Assembly (NCBI GenBank): GCA_022835595.1
Contig: BQUP01000002.1
Span: 2,838,534-2,902,533 of the forward strand
Direction of reading: 5' to 3'
Length of the DNA: 64,000 nucleotides
From: Cystobasidium ongulense
Taxonomy: Eukaryota > Basidiomycota > Cystobasidiomycetes > Cystobasidiales > Cystobasidiaceae
The notes under the pieces are model-generated. The model was not told the origin of the DNA, made no database searches, and saw only the letters and a list, made by a program, of their open reading frames with translations. Below, piece by piece: positions 47,398 through 59,114 of the stretch (position 1 is its first letter; the number at the start of each line of letters is the position of its first letter). A program made the position numbers and the translations under genes.

Positions 47398-49005
47398 ATG
47401 TCACTGAAAGTCGACAGCAAGCTTCCGACAGTCGACAATGGCAGAGACAGGACAACCTCCTCATCATCCAGCGTTCTCTCGTCCTCTTCCAGCTCGAGTT
47501 CCCTCAGTCCCAATTTTCGATTTGCGAGCTTCTATCTTGGACACCTCCGTCGGCGACCAGCTTTCCTACTTTCCTTCATAGCTCTGTCTCTCATTCTCGT
47601 CGCTCTGCACATGTATGAGCACAATGACTTCTCAAAGTACCTCAAAACTCTACCTCGATATCCCTTTCACCCAACAGTTGTTGAAGAAGTCCCGGTTCCG
47701 GAACCATCTCAGCCGCTTACAGAACTAGGGTTCGAGGCAGATTACGTCTACGAGAATATTGGCTCTACCGACCTCGTCGAGTACCGAAGTGACCTGGAGA
47801 ATTTTATAAGGAAGAAGTTTCCATCGAGTGACGCGGATGATAGCAATCCTGATTCTCTTATGAGCATTCTTCACACATTCATACCACCAGCACCGCTTGT
47901 TCCCATTGTGCACCCACAGAAAGCTCTACAGCATCTCATTTTCATGCCTTGGCAATGGGCTTTTCGTACAGCAATCCGTCTATGTTCCGGGCCAGAACCA
48001 GAAGCTGTGCCTTTGGTGCAGCCAATGATACCAAAAAATGTTTTTCAGACAGGGCCGTGGGAAGGCAAAGAACCTCCATCTGAAAAGCTATTGCCACTCT
48101 CCTGGAAGAATCAAAACGCAGATTTTGCATATCAGTACTTTGATAATGCAGCAGCAGCGGAATATATTGATACCCGATTTAACGAATCGAATGTGAATGA
48201 TGGCAAAGGAGGAGGTATCGCGGAGACCTATTGGAAAATGAAGGACGTTCCCGTTATGCAAAGTGACTTTTGGAGATATGCTATCCTTGCGACCCAAGGC
48301 GGAGTCTACTGTGAGTAGACATGGCCTTCTCAATACTGCTCTCTCTCTAGCTAAGGGTATTTTCCATCTCTCGCGTTTGTAGCCGACGTCGATACAAAGT
48401 GTTTGAAACCGATAGACCAATGGCACAAAGCGCCATGGCTTAGAAACCTCTTCGAAAATGAGCCCAGAGCTGAGCCTGCCATCATCGTCGGCATCGAGGT
48501 GGATGTTGGATCTCGGGCAGATTGGCACGACTGGTGGCCTCGTCCTCTCGGGATGCTCCAGTGGACCATCGCAAGCAGCAAAGGCCATCCTATACTCATC
48601 GACACTATGAGAAGAGTTGTTGAAGCTATTGATCGAACGAACACATCAACTTCGTCCACCGAGAATGGACATCGTAAACTTGATTCTGTCGTCGAAAAGA
48701 CTGGCCCTGCGCCTTTCACTGATTCAATACTGCGATGTGAGTTGCCACGCATAGTTTAATTGACACTTGGCTTTGTACTGATATGCACAACGTAGATCTC
48801 GGCGCGCGATACAACGTCACCTGGCCATCTCTGAGACACGTACCCAACGAAGGTATTCTTTTCGGGCACGAAGGAGTTCCAGCGGACGTTTTAGTCCTTT
48901 CAGTGACAGCCTTCAGCCCTGGAGTCGGCAACTTTGGAAGCGGGGACGTCAAGAGCGAAGCTGCACTTGTCCAGCATTTCTTTTCAGGTTCGTGGAAGCA
49001 TGATT
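47398..49005 (+). CDS. OCH1: Och1-like alpha-1,6-mannosyltransferase (GT32)
   Basis: It starts the outer mannan chain on N-glycans in the cis-Golgi, or is a close GT32 relative. Exons 47398-48310, 48382-48735 and 48796-49005. A Ser-rich cytosolic head is followed by a signal-anchor helix (FLLSFIALSLILVALHMY). Family motifs: IPKNVFQTGPW, VMQSDFWRYAILATQGGVY and the metal-binding SDVDTKCLKP (DxD), then HWPRPL-like WWPRPLGMLQW, ending RHVPNEGILFGHEGVPADVL-like. The ATG at 47398 was chosen because the longer frame upstream has no ATG. Confidence 0.88.
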
Positions 49006-50450
49006 AGTCCTTGACATACCTTTACATCAGTAGAAATCGTTGTATTACAAGCGCATATAGATTCTCGGATAGCTGGTAGATAGCACACTGTATATCACCT
49101 ACCGGGTAAGTAGTCCCGTCGTGTAGCTCAATGTAACCCTGATTATGTACTAGACCTGCGTCTTAGACACATCTGAGCACACAAGCTATATATATAGAGC
49201 TTTGTCTACGATAGCTCACAAAATACTGCTGTAAAGGTTCCAGGATTTTAGCAACCTATAGCGCGCTAAGCGTGTTGTATGGTTAAAATCAAAGGCATTT
49301 GCCATAGCAGACGTATTGCATGATTATGTCGTCTGGTATCAACTTGCTTTTTTATCAGCTTGCAGCAACTCAAGCAACCGTCGCCACTCGCTAGGGCTTT
49401 ACCTATTTCCAACTGGTGTGCAAGCTATCAGGTTGCCATGCAGGCAGGTGAAGCTCCTAGTGAGCATGAGCGGGTTGGTCATGCGCAGCCAAGGGCCTTA
49501 ACCACTGGAAATGGCGCACATGATGCCCCAGAGAGCAGCCTGACTGCCAGTGAAGGTCAAGAAGCAACTCGATTGGATTCGCACCTGTTAAAGCACACCT
49601 ACCATGGGCACAGAAGGAACAGCTTTCGGACGAAGGACATCGATGAGCTCACTGAGCTTCGTGCGCGACGTGAGCTGCCATTTCTCCACTTCGCCATGAA
49701 AGCTTGCAAATGGCTAAAGCACGTGCCATTATTCGTATTGCGCCTTATCTCTCAATGCAGAGCGGACCTTCGAAGGGGCGTACCAGAGAACTGCACTCGG
49801 TATGGCAGTCTACGCGTGCATCATTCTCAAGATTTTCTCTCCCTCATTCGCGAAAAGTCAGTTGCCTTTGCTTCTCGTTGTCGCTGAACCGAGGCAAGTT
49901 ATGAGAATTGCTGATCGTACATTCACCTCGACTCAGTTGGAATAATCTACGTAGTGATGGCAGCTATGCTTATTGTTATATCCATACTGCGGCGGCGGCA
50001 AAGTATGCATGATTTTGCAGATCAATATCAGCGTAGTCCAAACTACCGACCTGGTGGAAAGCGATACTGGGGCCGAGAATTCAAGTGGGTAAAGCTCATG
50101 AACGAGCCAATCTACGACCTCCAGACTGGGGAATCAGCCATGGCTAACCTTCTGCATCTGTTCCTTCCTCTCTTGCTCTTTCGCAGGACTGTTGGTAATC
50201 TTGTCATCTTTCTATGCTGTGCTATAGGCGGCTTGGAATTGGCCGTTCTGGTCTTGATTATGCGTATGTAGCATGTAAGGAAATAGTTATGTGTCGTTGT
50301 GTTCTTTGTCTGTTGAGACAGGAGAGGAAGGCCTCAGCTGGTTAGCCAACATGGATAAAATGATGGAATGAAAGGTCCATTGCTCTACGACAAGCCTCTA
50401 AAGATACATTTGGTTGGCGAAAAGCAAACTGATAAGAGCATAGAGGGCTT
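49006..50450. other. gene-poor 1.4-kb region
   Basis: It lies between the converging ends of the Och1-like gene and ARPC5. It contains a 104-codon ATG frame (49957-50271, MAAMLIVISILRRRQSM) with a hydrophobic C-terminal half, and a frame at 49360-49887 without an ATG near its start. Neither has introns or recognisable motifs. AT-rich TATATATAGAG occurs near 49188-49198. Nothing more can be supported. Confidence 0.4.
49957..50271 (+). CDS. possible small membrane protein
   Basis: 104 codons. Residues 1-12 are hydrophobic (AAMLIVISIL), the middle is basic and polar (SPNYRPGGKRYWGREF), and the last 45 residues are two hydrophobic segments (LLHLFLPLLLF; LVIFLCCAIGGLELAVLVLI). It is unrecognised, and chance is possible. 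It is listed because it is the only plausible coding frame in the 1.4-kb gap. Confidence 0.25.
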   Translation: MAAMLIVISILRRRQSMHDFADQYQRSPNYRPGGKRYWGREFKWVKLMNEPIYDLQTGESAMANLLHLFLPLLLFRRTVGNLVIFLCCAIGGLELAVLVLIMRM

Positions 50451-51116
50451 TCAGACTGTGCGGTGGTCGGCCATGGTTCGTACAATGCATCCCACTCCCG
50501 CCACTTCCGTCAACTGTGAGGGGAGGTATCAGCTACGCGTCGAGCCGCAACCCGAAGTCGACGCACCTTTTCGTGCCAATTCAACAGGACGGCGCAGTGT
50601 GAATTTTCGTCGATGCTTGACATCCCCTTGTAGATGTACTTCATGAGGTTGTCTTGCGACGGGGCGTCTAGTGACGACAGCACCTTGGGGATGTCGGCTG
50701 AACGAGTAGAGTTGAGCACCGAGAGAACTGTTGCGAAGGTTGTGCTCTGGATTATGCGAGGAACAATATTAGTATCTGCACGGCATGAATGCTCTGCAGC
50801 TGTAGTCTACGCACTTTCGCTTCCTCGAGAGCGCTTCCGTACGGTGGCTCGGACAATGCGACTGTCAAAGCACCGACAGTGTCGTTCCTAGAGCAGCAAT
50901 AGGCCTATGTCAGAGTGCATTCGATGCCTCAGAGGCAGCACTACTAATGCATAGCACCCACTTCTGCAGCAACGAGCGGACTTCCGAGCTCTTGTTCTTC
51001 GCTTCACTCGCCGCCTCTTGCGGGCTCCTTGGATCTGGATCAACCAGGTCCTCCATTGTCAAGATGCCATCCTCATACTGGTCGATGTCGATGAGGCGCC
51101 AGTTGCGTGCTGCCAT
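50451..51116 (-). CDS. ARC15: Arp2/3 complex subunit 5 (ARPC5/p16)
   Basis: The smallest subunit of the actin-branching Arp2/3 complex. Three exons: 51116-50963, about 50888-50740, and a last one ending 50451. The start MAARNWRLIDIDQYEDG fits the family. Exon 2 gives DTVGALTVALSEPPYGS and the following segment IPKVLSSLDAPSQDNLMKYIYKGM. The last exon gives LTEVAGVGCIVRTMADHRTV, the conserved C-terminal end. The first intron interrupts after QK (donor GTGGGT). Full length for the family. Confidence 0.9.
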
Positions 51117-51751
51117 GGCGGTAACGGGAGTCTGCACCTTTGCTGGCGTGTGAGACGGCGGTCAAAAGGCAAGCAAGCGCCACTCCGCCGACACGAAGAA
51201 GAAGCTAAGATTTCTCCACACAAAGAGGCCTGGCAAGCGGTCTACTGGCTAGCAATGCTGCATATGGATGGCAGTTGTACAGTGCAGACTAGAGTGTCGT
51301 GGTAACAGTGACGCCGCTTGAAGCTCCAAGGCGCGGGCGTGTTCTTGAGCCAGAGACAGGCAGATGGACAGATGTGGACCGACCCAGCATGAGAGAGTGG
51401 TCGTAACACACAATCACTCGAGTAAACATGCAGATGTCTCTGTGGCATGACTCTCATCACCGCCGGCAGCATCGTTGGTGACTCGCGCTCGGCGGTGTTC
51501 AGCTCGCTGACTCCCTTTTCTGCTCTGCTCCATCCGGCAAGCATACTCAATGGTCCGCTCTCTATCAATGCTCTCCTAAGTACGTACGTAGTAGTAGCAG
51601 TGCGGCTGGAGTCGACACTGCCGCTACGACCGTCACCACCTGTCAACACAAGGCGAGGGAGCACGTGTTGAACAAGACTGCCACGAGAGGGACTGTTTTC
51701 AAAGAAGCTGAACCACGCTCCGTGAAGCCGTTACAGCAAACTCCTACCACC
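51117..51751. promoter_or_regulatory. divergent promoter spacer
   Basis: A 635-bp region between ARPC5 and the next forward gene. CACGTG at 51662-51667 is 85 bp before the forward ATG. A run of TACGTACGTAGTAGTAG lies near 51581-51597. No gene. Confidence 0.45.
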
Positions 51752-52693
51752 ATGACACCCAAGAAGCGCGATTGGCGCGCTGGACTCGGCTACTACGACG
51801 GACGGATGGACGACATGGTTCATGAGTATGCCTACGATCCCTCGGCGCCTTTCGATGAAGCTCAGCTCTTACAGGCAATCTCAAGTATCCTTTCGGTACC
51901 AAATCTGCAAGTCCTCCTAGACAATCGGAACTTCATTACCTACATCGAAGGCATGTTTCGTATTGGACCGTACAGCGATGAAGCTGTTAAAGCATCAGTC
52001 GAAGTCATGCTAGAGACCTGGAATGAACGCCTGGCAGCTTATGCCACCCATCAAAGCGAGGTGGACGAGAACAACCGCATCAGAAAAGCAAATCAAAGCA
52101 CAACTCATTTGCAGACGAGCGAGCCTGAGGCAGCTTCCAGCGACTCAAGTACATCGCCTCCTGAGGACAGTGCTGCGTCTCAAGCTACACCCACAAGAGA
52201 CAATGCAATGACATTCTCATCATGCGCAACGCCCCAGACTCCGAATGACGCAAAACCTGGAGACGAGCCTGCACTCCCTACCGTCGACGAGAACAAGTTT
52301 GCTTACTCTGCATGGCTTATGCATGAAGGTCTCCAGCAACGTCTTCTAGCAGCTGCGCAGTACATCGATCATTTTCAAGTATTGAATCTGACCCTTTCAG
52401 ATGACCCGGCTCTAGATAACATCGCTCGTATAGATGCATTTCGAGTGCTGTCCAAAGGCGATAGATCCAACATACATGCTGCAAAACGTTTCCTTGATTC
52501 GCTTCGACGACAAATGGAGCTAGAGGGAAAGAAATGGCCTGGACAAGGCCTTTCGACACAGCAAACACCTCAAAGTAACCCAACGGAAGCCTCTTTCTCT
52601 GATAGCCCCAAGAAGTCTCCACAACACGATGACTTCGACCTCAGCGACGGAGAAAGCGAAATAGAAGACGACGATACCCTGGCAAATGAATAA
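51752..52693 (+). CDS. unknown acidic-tailed protein
   Basis: A 313-codon intronless frame from ATG 51752 (MTPKKRDWRAGLGYYDGRMD). The open frame extends further upstream but has no ATG there. Two helical, folded-looking blocks (about residues 25-95 and 170-255) flank a Ser/Thr/Glu-rich linker (SDSSTSPPEDSAASQ). The C-terminus is acidic (DDFDLSDGESEIEDDD). No transmembrane segment or signal. Family not recognised; likely a soluble, perhaps nuclear, protein. Confidence 0.6.
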   Translation: MTPKKRDWRAGLGYYDGRMDDMVHEYAYDPSAPFDEAQLLQAISSILSVPNLQVLLDNRNFITYIEGMFRIGPYSDEAVKASVEVMLETWNERLAAYATHQSEVDENNRIRKANQSTTHLQTSEPEAASSDSSTSPPEDSAASQATPTRDNAMTFSSCATPQTPNDAKPGDEPALPTVDENKFAYSAWLMHEGLQQRLLAAAQYIDHFQVLNLTLSDDPALDNIARIDAFRVLSKGDRSNIHAAKRFLDSLRRQMELEGKKWPGQGLSTQQTPQSNPTEASFSDSPKKSPQHDDFDLSDGESEIEDDDTLANE

Positions 52694-53405
52694 CGACTAC
52701 CCTCGTAGCTATTCATGCTCTGACGTGCTTATCACACTACAATTGATTATTTTCTTCCCCTCGAAACTGGTGAAGGTCGTGCTTCGCATTCCTTCGACGA
52801 CAACGCAGTAATCGTGGCAGTATTAGCTGTTATTGTTTTCATTACTGTTTGATTTACGCTCGAGATCGATTGTATCATATCACATCTTTCGGGTAGAATT
52901 GAGACTGAAACCAGTATGTAGCTAAATTACGGTATAGTTACTTTATCCACGTATATGTCGCAGTGGTTGATGTGTTTGCTGGATCATGGAGCCTCGAGCT
53001 CGCCGCCACCATGTCCGGTTGTCGGAATGCGACGCGGAGAACCCATCCAGATCTTGCGGATGCCACGACGGACGCAGGCTGGGCGATGGCAATCACCTTG
53101 CGATGCGAGATGAGGCTCGAGTGCAGGAGTAGAACAGGCTGACTTCAGGCTGACTGGCTGTGGGCGCTGTTGGATCCATCACAGCACTTGACCGACCGTC
53201 CGTATCCATCAGATCAGCCTGCACATCTGCGCGCGGGACGCTCTGGTCTCAAATAAGCACTCACTCAAGTCAACGCTCTATGGCAAGCCGGCCTCGAGGT
53301 GAGTCTGGTGTATCTAGTCTCGGACAATGCGCTTGAAAGCTGACCGCGCTGCTGTTGGCCACCCAGGCCGCCATCACCAAGTGCAGAAGATCACCCTCGC
53401 CCACC
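52694..53405. promoter_or_regulatory. spacer upstream of the F-box gene
   Basis: About 710 bp with no supportable gene. Short frames here lack start codons or splice logic. Confidence 0.4.
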
Positions 53406-54458
53406 ATGGCCGTCTTCCAAGACCTGCCGGACGATGTCATCCAGCGTATCCTAAGCTTGCTCGAGCCTAAACGCTATGGAGTAGGGTACAGGCGCGACTC
53501 GAAATCATGCCTGTCGCTCATGCTGGCCTCGCGTCGCTTCCTGAGACCTTGTACGCGAGTGCTCTACAGCACGGCCACTATTTCGCGTCCAAACCAACTC
53601 GAGTGCTTCATAAATGGTCTAGTCAAGCTGCCCAGAAAGACCCTGAAGCACATAGAGATCTTTCCCTCTGCTCGTTGGGTGGTTAACGGCGAAGAAGGCT
53701 TTCACATCGCTCCTACATGTATACAACGGCTGGCTCAATACGGCGCCTCCGTCGATACTCTCGACATCTATCCATCAGGCCAAGATGGCAGCTCGACCCT
53801 GCAAGCTGATCCAGCTTCGTACCTCCCTCTCTTCTTGATCATCAACCCTCGTCGCCTTCGAATACAATGTTCAATGAGCCCAATTTGTGCACAACTCATA
53901 ACTTATGGAAAGGTTCCGCAATTCGATGTGTCCGAACTCGTCCAGCCTTCAGCACGCTATACTGCTCTTGCGGACCTACATGTGCCATTCCTGAAATTCG
54001 GTGCAGATGTGGAAGACACCATCTACGGTTTCGCTCATCTACCCTTTCGTCGACTCCGCTTCGACTGGCCCCGAGGTTTGACGCCAACAATGGTTCTCGC
54101 AATCCTTCGAATGTTTAAGTCCACTCTTGACCAGCGAGGTTTCGCGATCGCAGCTCCGGTGGGCTGGCTCGAGTCAGTGTGCGGTTGCATACCAGACGGA
54201 GGCAACATCAAGACATCAACAGAATGGTTCATCGAGAACAATCCGGGTCTTACAATGGTCGCTTTACAAAATGAGGCTAAATCTACGAACGAAGAAAGTC
54301 TCCTTGAATACCTGGATTGGCAAATCCAGGAATACGACTTCCTCGCACTGTGGACCGTTCCTGTTCCGAGGCCTCTGCCTTCTTTCCCCATTCTACCACC
54401 TTCATCTAGCATCATGGGTCATCCAAGACCTCCTAGGTCCGCAACATCATCATCGTAA
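53406..54458 (+). CDS. F-box protein
   Basis: A 350-codon single-exon protein from ATG 53406. The F-box is at the N-terminus: VFQDLPDDVIQRILSLLEPK, then CLSLMLASRRFLRPCTRVLY. The rest is a mixed region without clear leucine-rich or WD repeats. It presumably links substrates to an SCF ubiquitin ligase through Skp1. The substrate is unknown. Codons upstream of 53406 stay open but do not include an ATG, so the start is well placed. Confidence 0.75.
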   Translation: MAVFQDLPDDVIQRILSLLEPKRYGVGYRRDSKSCLSLMLASRRFLRPCTRVLYSTATISRPNQLECFINGLVKLPRKTLKHIEIFPSARWVVNGEEGFHIAPTCIQRLAQYGASVDTLDIYPSGQDGSSTLQADPASYLPLFLIINPRRLRIQCSMSPICAQLITYGKVPQFDVSELVQPSARYTALADLHVPFLKFGADVEDTIYGFAHLPFRRLRFDWPRGLTPTMVLAILRMFKSTLDQRGFAIAAPVGWLESVCGCIPDGGNIKTSTEWFIENNPGLTMVALQNEAKSTNEESLLEYLDWQIQEYDFLALWTVPVPRPLPSFPILPPSSSIMGHPRPPRSATSSS

Positions 54459-54841
54459 TGCAGGCGCAAGCCATACCGACAATATGTACAGCAGAATGAC
54501 AGAAACGACACACAGATGATGTGTCATTTAATAAGTTCAAAGAACTGAAGTAGAAGTAGTTGTATAGTAGTAGCCTTGAAACAAACACCTGCAGAACAAT
54601 CTTAGCATTATACATTTCTTTCACTTTTGGCTAGCCGGGCGAGCATGCCTGCTTGCCTCAGTATTCCGCACCAAAGCCCTGTCGGTATGCAGTGCTTTTT
54701 GCCTCAGTGTGCAGCCTTGTGGTAAGCATGTCTTTCGCATCATCTTCACGTGTTTACGCCGCTTCACTATCTTTGCCACCTGATCCTGCCCATTGCCTTT
54801 GACTCCCTGCCGACCACCCAACAAAGTTCAAGGAAGGCGAG
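54459..54841. promoter_or_regulatory. promoter spacer of TPR gene
   Basis: 383 bp. A CACGTG at 54748-54753 is about 90 bp before the TPR-gene ATG. No gene. Confidence 0.45.
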
Positions 54842-56194
54842 ATGGCTTCCAGCAACATACAAGAGGTGCAGGTAGGCTTATAGGCGCCCTTGTTACAGTA
54901 CTGTAAACCTGTGCCTTGTTTACATCAAACTGAAGTCCGCATCAGCTGCAGGCACAGATCGACACGGCACTGAAACTGAAGGACCTGGGTAAGCTGGTAC
55001 TCTTTTGTTCTTGTGTTTCGGTTGCTAACTGGCTCAAGTCCATCAGGTGCAGCTGCTTGTGAGTGTTCAACGCATTCGCCGGCTATCCCGATTGGGTTGC
55101 ACTTCGAGCAGTGCGACATACTGAACTGACTGACATGACTATTCAACAACAGTCAAAGCAGGAGATTACATATCCGCATTAAAAAAATATCACCATGCAG
55201 TGCTGAATTTGAAAGGGATCACCAACGGACAATCATTCCGACATTCTGCCATTCCAGGTCCCAAAATACAAGAAATACGATCCGAAGGCAATGATAGGGA
55301 CGATATGGCCCAAGAGCGAGGAGAAACTGTAGACGATAAGTACACTTTTGAGGCAGTCAAGAAAGCTATGGCGGCATGTTACGTCAACATGGCCATTATC
55401 CACTCTAAAAGCAACGCATGGGCGAAATGTAAAAGAGCTGCCGAGAGGTGAGGAGTGGTGATGCAGGACAGTAAAGTCTGTCAAGAAATTGAATCTTGTA
55501 TTCCATTTTAGTGCCTTGGGAGTCGACAAGGACAATTTCAAGGTAAATCTATGGCAATGCGGCACAAGCTGCAAGGATCTGGCGCACGATACTGAATGCG
55601 CACACATCCCTACAGGCCAAATTTCGAGTCGCCCAGGCTACTGTGCGTCTAGGAGAGATTGGAGAAGGGAGGAAGAAGCTTGAGGAACTGCGCAAGGAGA
55701 AAGATGGCGAGTTTATTTTGAGCTGGATCCCGAAACCGTGGCTGAATGTCAGGTCTTTATCTTCCAGATGCCGCTATCGCAACGGAATTCAAAGTACTCG
55801 AGGCAGCTGAGGCAGTTAGAGAAAAGAAACACAAGGATGCATTCAGAGGGTAAGTTCTTCCGTTGCTGCAAAGCCTCTGCCGGTGAAGAGTGGCTGAACC
55901 GTACCACTTGTAGCTTCCTAAAGTCGGGATTGCCGGGTTCGCCTGAGAAGACTCGAGATGAAGGTTTTGCTAGGTATCGATGCCCTTTTTGTTGCTCTCG
56001 GCCATGTGGGGAACAGTGAACTGATGCTTTCGTTTTGCCTTCACTTGTAATTGCCCGTCTCGAACGTTAGCGAACACGCTCTACCTAGCACACCGCGCTT
56101 CACGGAGCTGCCCGGAGAAGCGGAGTCGGAGGGAACGACACCATCTACAGTTAAGGACGATTCGATGCCCCTGACGCCTCCGAAATCCGATTGA
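54842..56194 (+). CDS. TPR protein with a 12-nt microexon
   Basis: Starts MASSNIQEVQ. Exons, as far as resolved: 54842-54871, 54953-54988, 55047-55058 (microexon), 55153-55446, 55510-55541, 55616-55706, 55768-55849, 55914-55973 and 56071-56194. With the microexon the text reads KDLGAAAFKAGDYISALKKY, a good TPR motif (G-x2-x-F-K-x-G-D-Y). Later TPRs include AMAACYVNMAIIHSKSNAW and AKFRVAQATVRLGEI. The C-terminus is Ser/Thr/Pro-rich (TPSTVKDDSMPLTPPKSD). Intron 55707-55767 uses a GC donor (GCGAGT). Probably a co-chaperone-like protein; the partner is unknown. Confidence 0.75.
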
Positions 56195-56604
56195 ACTGCT
56201 TAATGAGAAACTATATAAAGGTCTCCTCAAATGCCCTGTTGCGTTCAACACCTGCCCATCTTTGTCAGTCATTGAGTAATCAGTCGCAAACTATAGCTAT
56301 ACCCTGTCTTCTCCGATCCCGTGTATTCCAAGGTCAGTCTTACAGCTTAAAAGTCGAGTAGTTTCCCCTTCCCGTTGTTTCAAGATTCGTAGTCGTCGTA
56401 AGGGTGGAGTGCAGTTGCAACCAAAGTCGTCCAATATCTTATAGCTTCTGAATGCTAAAGTGGTGATTACTGATTATTCGGTCCAGAGAGAAGCTGCAAA
56501 TTGTCGGGTCGTTCGGCTGAAGAAAGCGGCCGATTCGATCGCCTATCGAGTTGCGTTAGGAGACGCAGCTCTTGCTTCAAGCCAAGCTACCTCTCGAATA
56601 CAAG

Positions 56605-58651
56605 ATGGACGTGAACGAGTGCGCGTCTTCCTCAACCATCTCGAGGCCGTCTCACTGCTAACGAATGCTGTTCTCATTGATGAATCCGTAGGTTCCGGCG
56701 TGCCGGTCATGCTGCAGTCGAAGAGATCGCAGCATACTATGAAAAGCTGCAATTGGGAGGAGAAGGCTTTCAGGTTGCACCTTCAATGAAACCTGGTGAT
56801 CTCTTCAAGCAAATTCCAGGTACTTCAAGCAAGCGTTTCGCCTCGAAGAGACTATACTGACAAGACTCTCCCGGTGGCGCGGTTTTCTAGAGAGTCCTCC
56901 GAATGAACCGACACCATTTGAGGAGGTTCAGAAGGATTTCGACAAGCTCATTCTGCCTGCAACAGTATCTTGATGCATCCCCGATCACGTTACGGATACC
57001 AATAATCTGATTCTGTGTTTCTTACTTTCAAAACAGTGTCATTGGCAACACCCATCCTTCTACGCGTACTTTCCCGCCAATTCAACCTTTGAAAGTATTA
57101 TAGCGGATATGTACGCAACAGCGACTTCAACACCAGGCTTCAACCACAGCTGTAATCCAGCCGCTACCGAACTCGAACAAGCAATGACAAGCTGGGTTGG
57201 TCAAATGCTAGGCTTGGATAAATCACTATCTACGAATGGAGTAATACAAACTACAGCTTCTGATGGTGCTATCATAGCCTGCGTAGCTGCTCGCGAGAGA
57301 GCTATCAAGTATCTATTAGCGAAGGAAGGAACAAAGTACAAAACTCGTGAAGAAATACATAGCAGACTTGTCATGTATGGTTCTACGCAAACACACAGTT
57401 TAGGCGCAAAAGCCGGATTGGTACTTGGCATTCCTTTCCGGGCCATCGAAACATACGCCAGTGACAACTGGGCTCTTACGGGTGCAAGTCTTGAAAAGGC
57501 GATAGCAGAGGATCAAGGGAAAGGCTTGATACCCTTCATGCTTAGTGGGCTACTTACTCTGTAATCACTACATGAACTGCAGCTGATATCATGTCGCAGT
57601 ATCTACAATCGGCTCTACGAGTAGTGGGACGGTCGACAAGCTGGCCGAACTCTGTGAAGTCGGTAAGCGTGTTCACATTGTGATCCGTTTTAGAAGGCTC
57701 CCCATCAGGCTGATCGTATACACGCTCTACAGCCAAGGAGCATCCGGAGATATACATTCACGTAGATGCCGCCTGGGCTGGTGTTTGTAAGTCTTGATTA
57801 TATACCGCTGGAGCGTGAGCTTGATAGCTAACTATGCAGACACTCAGACTTGGCTCTACCCGAAGAACGACTAAAGCTAGGCCTGGACGCTGTCAATAAG
57901 CGAGGGGAACAGGAAGGTGAATTTACCTGGGGTGAAGTACACAGTTTCTGCACCAACTTGCACAAGAACGGCGTACGTCCCAAACTTTTTGATATGCGAG
58001 CACTTTGAAGTTTGCATCGCCTAACACTTCTTACTAGCTCGTTGCTTTCGACTGCTCCACCTTCTTCATTAGAGACTCCAAGCTTCTAACTGAAGTTCTC
58101 GACCTCACGCCACCATTCCTCAAAAATCAAGGTGGGTACGGCCAAGTTACAGATTATCGAAATTGGGGACTTTCATTGGGAAGAAGGTTCCGGTCTCTCA
58201 AGATCTTGTTCGTACTGCGCTCGTACGGCGTGCAAGGATTCCAAGGGCATCTACTACGGACTATCGAGCTCGGAAAGACGTTCGAAGAGCAAGTTGTCAA
58301 AGATGATAATTTCGAAATCGTTACGCCCAGAAGCCTCTCTTTGGTTGTGTTTAGACTGAAACCTAAGGGCAAAGACCAAGATGAGGAAGCACTCAATGAG
58401 CTAAATAAGAAATTCTATGCACGCTTGCACAAGCATACTTCCATACAGCTGAGTAAGCACGGAATCTTCCAGACACCTATAGGTCTTTTGGCTGATGTGG
58501 AACCAATAATGCAGCATCGACCATCATTGGAAATACCTTTTGTATTAGATTCGTCCCTGGTAGTCCGTGGACGAGAGAAGAGCATGTTCTTGCAGCGTGG
58601 AAAGTGATTCGAGAGACTGGAGAGGAGGAGCTGGCTGCTGGTCAGCCGTGA
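56605..58651 (+). CDS. aromatic-L-amino-acid decarboxylase
   Basis: A PLP enzyme that decarboxylates tryptophan, tyrosine or DOPA. Exons 56605-56618 (14 nt), 56694-56819, 56891-56964, 57037-57544, 57600-57662, 57733-57786, 57848-57974, about 58039-58452 and 58515-58651. MDVNEFRRAGHAAVEEIAAYY opens the family N-terminus; HWQHPSFYAYFPANSTFES, TPGFNHSCNPAATELE, HVDAAWAG and the PLP-lysine block FCTNLHKNGLVAFDCS follow. The C-terminus FCIRFVPGSPWTREEHV appears only after the last intron is removed. The usual Thr-His-Trp-Gln reads CHWQ here. Group II decarboxylase; substrate not predictable. Confidence 0.9.
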
Positions 58652-59114
58652 TGAATGTCGAACAACACTCCAATGTACATATTGTGAATACCTGGATCAC
58701 TAGCACTGTCCGAGACAGATCCGATCTCTTCCTGTCAGTATAATAACGGTAGTAGGCTTGATCAAGATCAAAAAGACGATTGAACGGGGCACCGACGCGA
58801 ACGATAAGAAGGACCCAAGTTGAAGGCAATTGTCTGCATGGGATACACAAACCAGTCTTGCTTCTCTGTGTTGACATGTCTGAGTAGGATTGCAATCCTT
58901 CTCCCATTGGCTCCCTCTGCGTCGTAAATAAAAGGCAGCAGCCGCCTTGTTTCTGGGCCTGGCTCTTTCCCTCTCTTTCTCTTTCCACTTGCCCGGCGGG
59001 AATTCCACAGCGTTGTTGCTCTCTGCAGGTTTCTCGACGAGTACAGCACACCACCCAGGCAGAGAACAGGTTCAGCAAGAAATACACACGCGGCGCAACT
59101 CGAAAGCATCCGCC
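58652..59114. promoter_or_regulatory. White collar 2 promoter spacer
   Basis: 463 bp. Pyrimidine-rich tract (CTCTTTCCCTCTCTTTCTC) near 58964-58985, shortly upstream of the ATG; no gene. A long reverse open frame across this region has no start or homology signal. Confidence 0.45.

Noticed and set aside
49360-49887. 175-codon forward frame
   Set aside because: No ATG near its start, no motif, composition like non-coding DNA.
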